Source of the DNA: Marinomonas phaeophyticola
GTDB taxonomy: Bacteria > Pseudomonadota > Gammaproteobacteria > Pseudomonadales > Marinomonadaceae
DNA: 64,000 bases
NCBI RefSeq assembly: GCF_026966905.1
Contig: NZ_JAPUBN010000018.1
Coordinates: 186,001 to 250,000 of the forward strand
Reading direction: 5' to 3'
Notes under the pieces: model-generated
The model's input: the letters and a program-made list of their open reading frames with translations, nothing else
What the model was told of the DNA's origin: nothing
Database searches by the model: none
Made by a program: the position numbers and the translations under genes
In this document: positions 62,990 to 64,000 of the stretch, piece by piece
How positions within the stretch are numbered: position 1 is the first letter of the stretch
How the letters are laid out: every line of letters begins with the position of its first letter

Positions 62990-64000
62990 ATGATCGAATT
63001 GCTTCCTATATGGCTATTTGTTGCTGTCTGCATTTGCCTAATGTTTGGTTACCCTGTTGCCTTTTCTCTTGGCGGCACAGCACTGATTTTTGCCGGTGTC
63101 GGCAGTTTCATGGGGGTCTTTGATGGCGTCTTTTTAGAAGCTCTGCCGAATCGGCTCTTTGGTATTATACGAAACGAAACGTTAATCGCGGTTCCTCTGT
63201 TTGTCCTAATGGGCGTGTTACTGGAAAAATCCAAGCTTGCAGAAAAACTATTAGAAAGTATGGCCATGTTGTTTGGAACCTTACGAGGTGGCCTAGGTAT
63301 TTCCGTTATTCTTGTTGGTGCACTGCTTGCCGCCAGTACGGGGATTGTGGGTGCAACGGTTGTAACCATGGGGATGATCTCTTTACCTACTATGTTACGT
63401 CGGGGTTATGATCCTGCGCTTGCCGCTGGAACAATTTGTGCCACAGGTACCTTAGGTCAAATCATTCCGCCGTCTATCGCTCTCGTACTTTTGGGCGATG
63501 TTATGTCAAATGCGTTCCAAAAAGCGCAATTAGAAATGGGAATCTTCTCTCCTAAAACTGTTTCTGTTGGTGACTTGTTTGTTGGTGCCTTAATTCCAGG
63601 CCTCATTCTTGTCGTTCTGTATATTGTATATGTCTCTATGGTGGCTTGGTTACAACCCCATAAAGCGCCAGCGGTATCAAAAGAAGAATTACGTCAAGGG
63701 GCAACAGAATCCGTAGCCATTATGCTGATCAAGGGACTTGTGCCTCCATTAGCTCTTATTATCGCTGTGTTAGGTTCTATCCTATCGGGTGTTGCCACAC
63801 CAACAGAAGCATCTGGTGTCGGGGCTCTTGGTGCCGCCATCCTCGCTTTTGCTAGTGGTAAGCTTAACTTAGTAACACTGAAAGATGTCGTTTACTCCAC
63901 CACAAAAGTCACCTCTATGGTTTTCTTAATATTGGTGGGCGCGTCTTTGTTCTCGTTAGTATTTAGAGGATTCGGCGGTGAAGAGTTAATTCATGAATTC
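62990..64000 (+). CDS. dctM: TRAP transporter large permease (DctM type), 5' part, cut by right edge
   Basis: The frame is open from the ATG at 62990 (AAGG upstream) to the last base, giving 337 residues of a protein usually near 430-450. Many helices and the family motifs are present: LMFGYPVAFSLGGTALIF, RNETLIAVPLFVLMGVLLEKS, GALLAASTGIVGATVVTMGMISLPTML, YDPALAAGTICATGTLGQIIPPSIALVLLGD and GVATPTEASGVGALGA. It starts 4 bp after the dctQ stop. It is the Na+-driven channel subunit; the substrate is unknown. Confidence 0.95.
   Translation, partial: MIELLPIWLFVAVCICLMFGYPVAFSLGGTALIFAGVGSFMGVFDGVFLEALPNRLFGIIRNETLIAVPLFVLMGVLLEKSKLAEKLLESMAMLFGTLRGGLGISVILVGALLAASTGIVGATVVTMGMISLPTMLRRGYDPALAAGTICATGTLGQIIPPSIALVLLGDVMSNAFQKAQLEMGIFSPKTVSVGDLFVGALIPGLILVVLYIVYVSMVAWLQPHKAPAVSKEELRQGATESVAIMLIKGLVPPLALIIAVLGSILSGVATPTEASGVGALGAAILAFASGKLNLVTLKDVVYSTTKVTSMVFLILVGASLFSLVFRGFGGEELIHEF

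Overview
The window looks like the chromosome of a marine gammaproteobacterium, most probably an Oceanospirillales member such as Marinomonas. The reasons are the gene order (gmk-rpoZ-spoT-ridA, then oxyR-recG, an HDOD gene, ubiC-ubiA-phoB-phoR, and the pst-phoU cluster in the same neighbourhood, as in Pseudomonas and its relatives), the AT-leaning base composition, and the abundance of TTT, TRAP, Aap and Opp uptake systems. No rRNA or tRNA gene, CRISPR array or integrase gene was seen. Assignments rest on reading motifs by eye; no database search was possible.

Positions 1-13,600 are accessory. An EAL phosphodiesterase enters from the left edge, followed by a GntR/UTRA regulator and a LysE-type exporter. 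From about 2,270 to 5,450 there is a small integrase-less cluster of integron gene cassettes: a truncated Gp49/HigB-like toxin gene, the 3' remnant of an IS110-family transposase, a 596-residue putative PD-(D/E)XK nuclease with a translation-factor-like beta-barrel tail, and a 185-residue unknown. Two attC sites face the same way as the two cassette genes. Two arrays of a ~190-bp tandem repeat (5,838-6,571 and about 13,015-13,550) then bracket a self-contained catabolic locus: a CitE-like CoA lyase, a class III CoA transferase, a tripartite tricarboxylate transporter (TctA/B/C) and a divergent LysR regulator. Its likely job is to import a carboxylate, activate it to a CoA thioester and cleave it.

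Positions 13,600-26,000 hold an NAD-dependent formate dehydrogenase operon (fdsGBA plus fdsD, no fdsC) with a divergent ModE/PBP-type regulator. Next come a Fur-boxed siderophore-interacting reductase, an SMP-30 lactonase, an alpha/beta-hydrolase-OsmC fusion, a zinc peptidase, and an AraC-type regulator whose reading frame is broken exactly at an A_AAA_AAG slippery heptamer.

Positions 26,000-64,000 are backbone: an SbmA-like transporter, the stringent-response and nucleotide cluster, oxyR, recG, an Lrp regulator, the aapJQMP amino-acid importer behind a sigma-54-type promoter, an HDOD protein, ubiquinone genes ubiC-ubiA (ubiA frameshifted near its end), phoB-phoR behind facing Pho boxes, a response regulator, cysZ, oppABCDF, a degenerate hybrid sensor kinase, msrC, and pstSCAB-phoU on the minus strand behind its own Pho box. 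The right edge cuts a TRAP transporter (dctQ, partial dctM). Hairpins directly follow the binding-protein gene in all three ABC importers (aapJ, oppA, pstS), which would let the binding protein be made in excess over the membrane parts.
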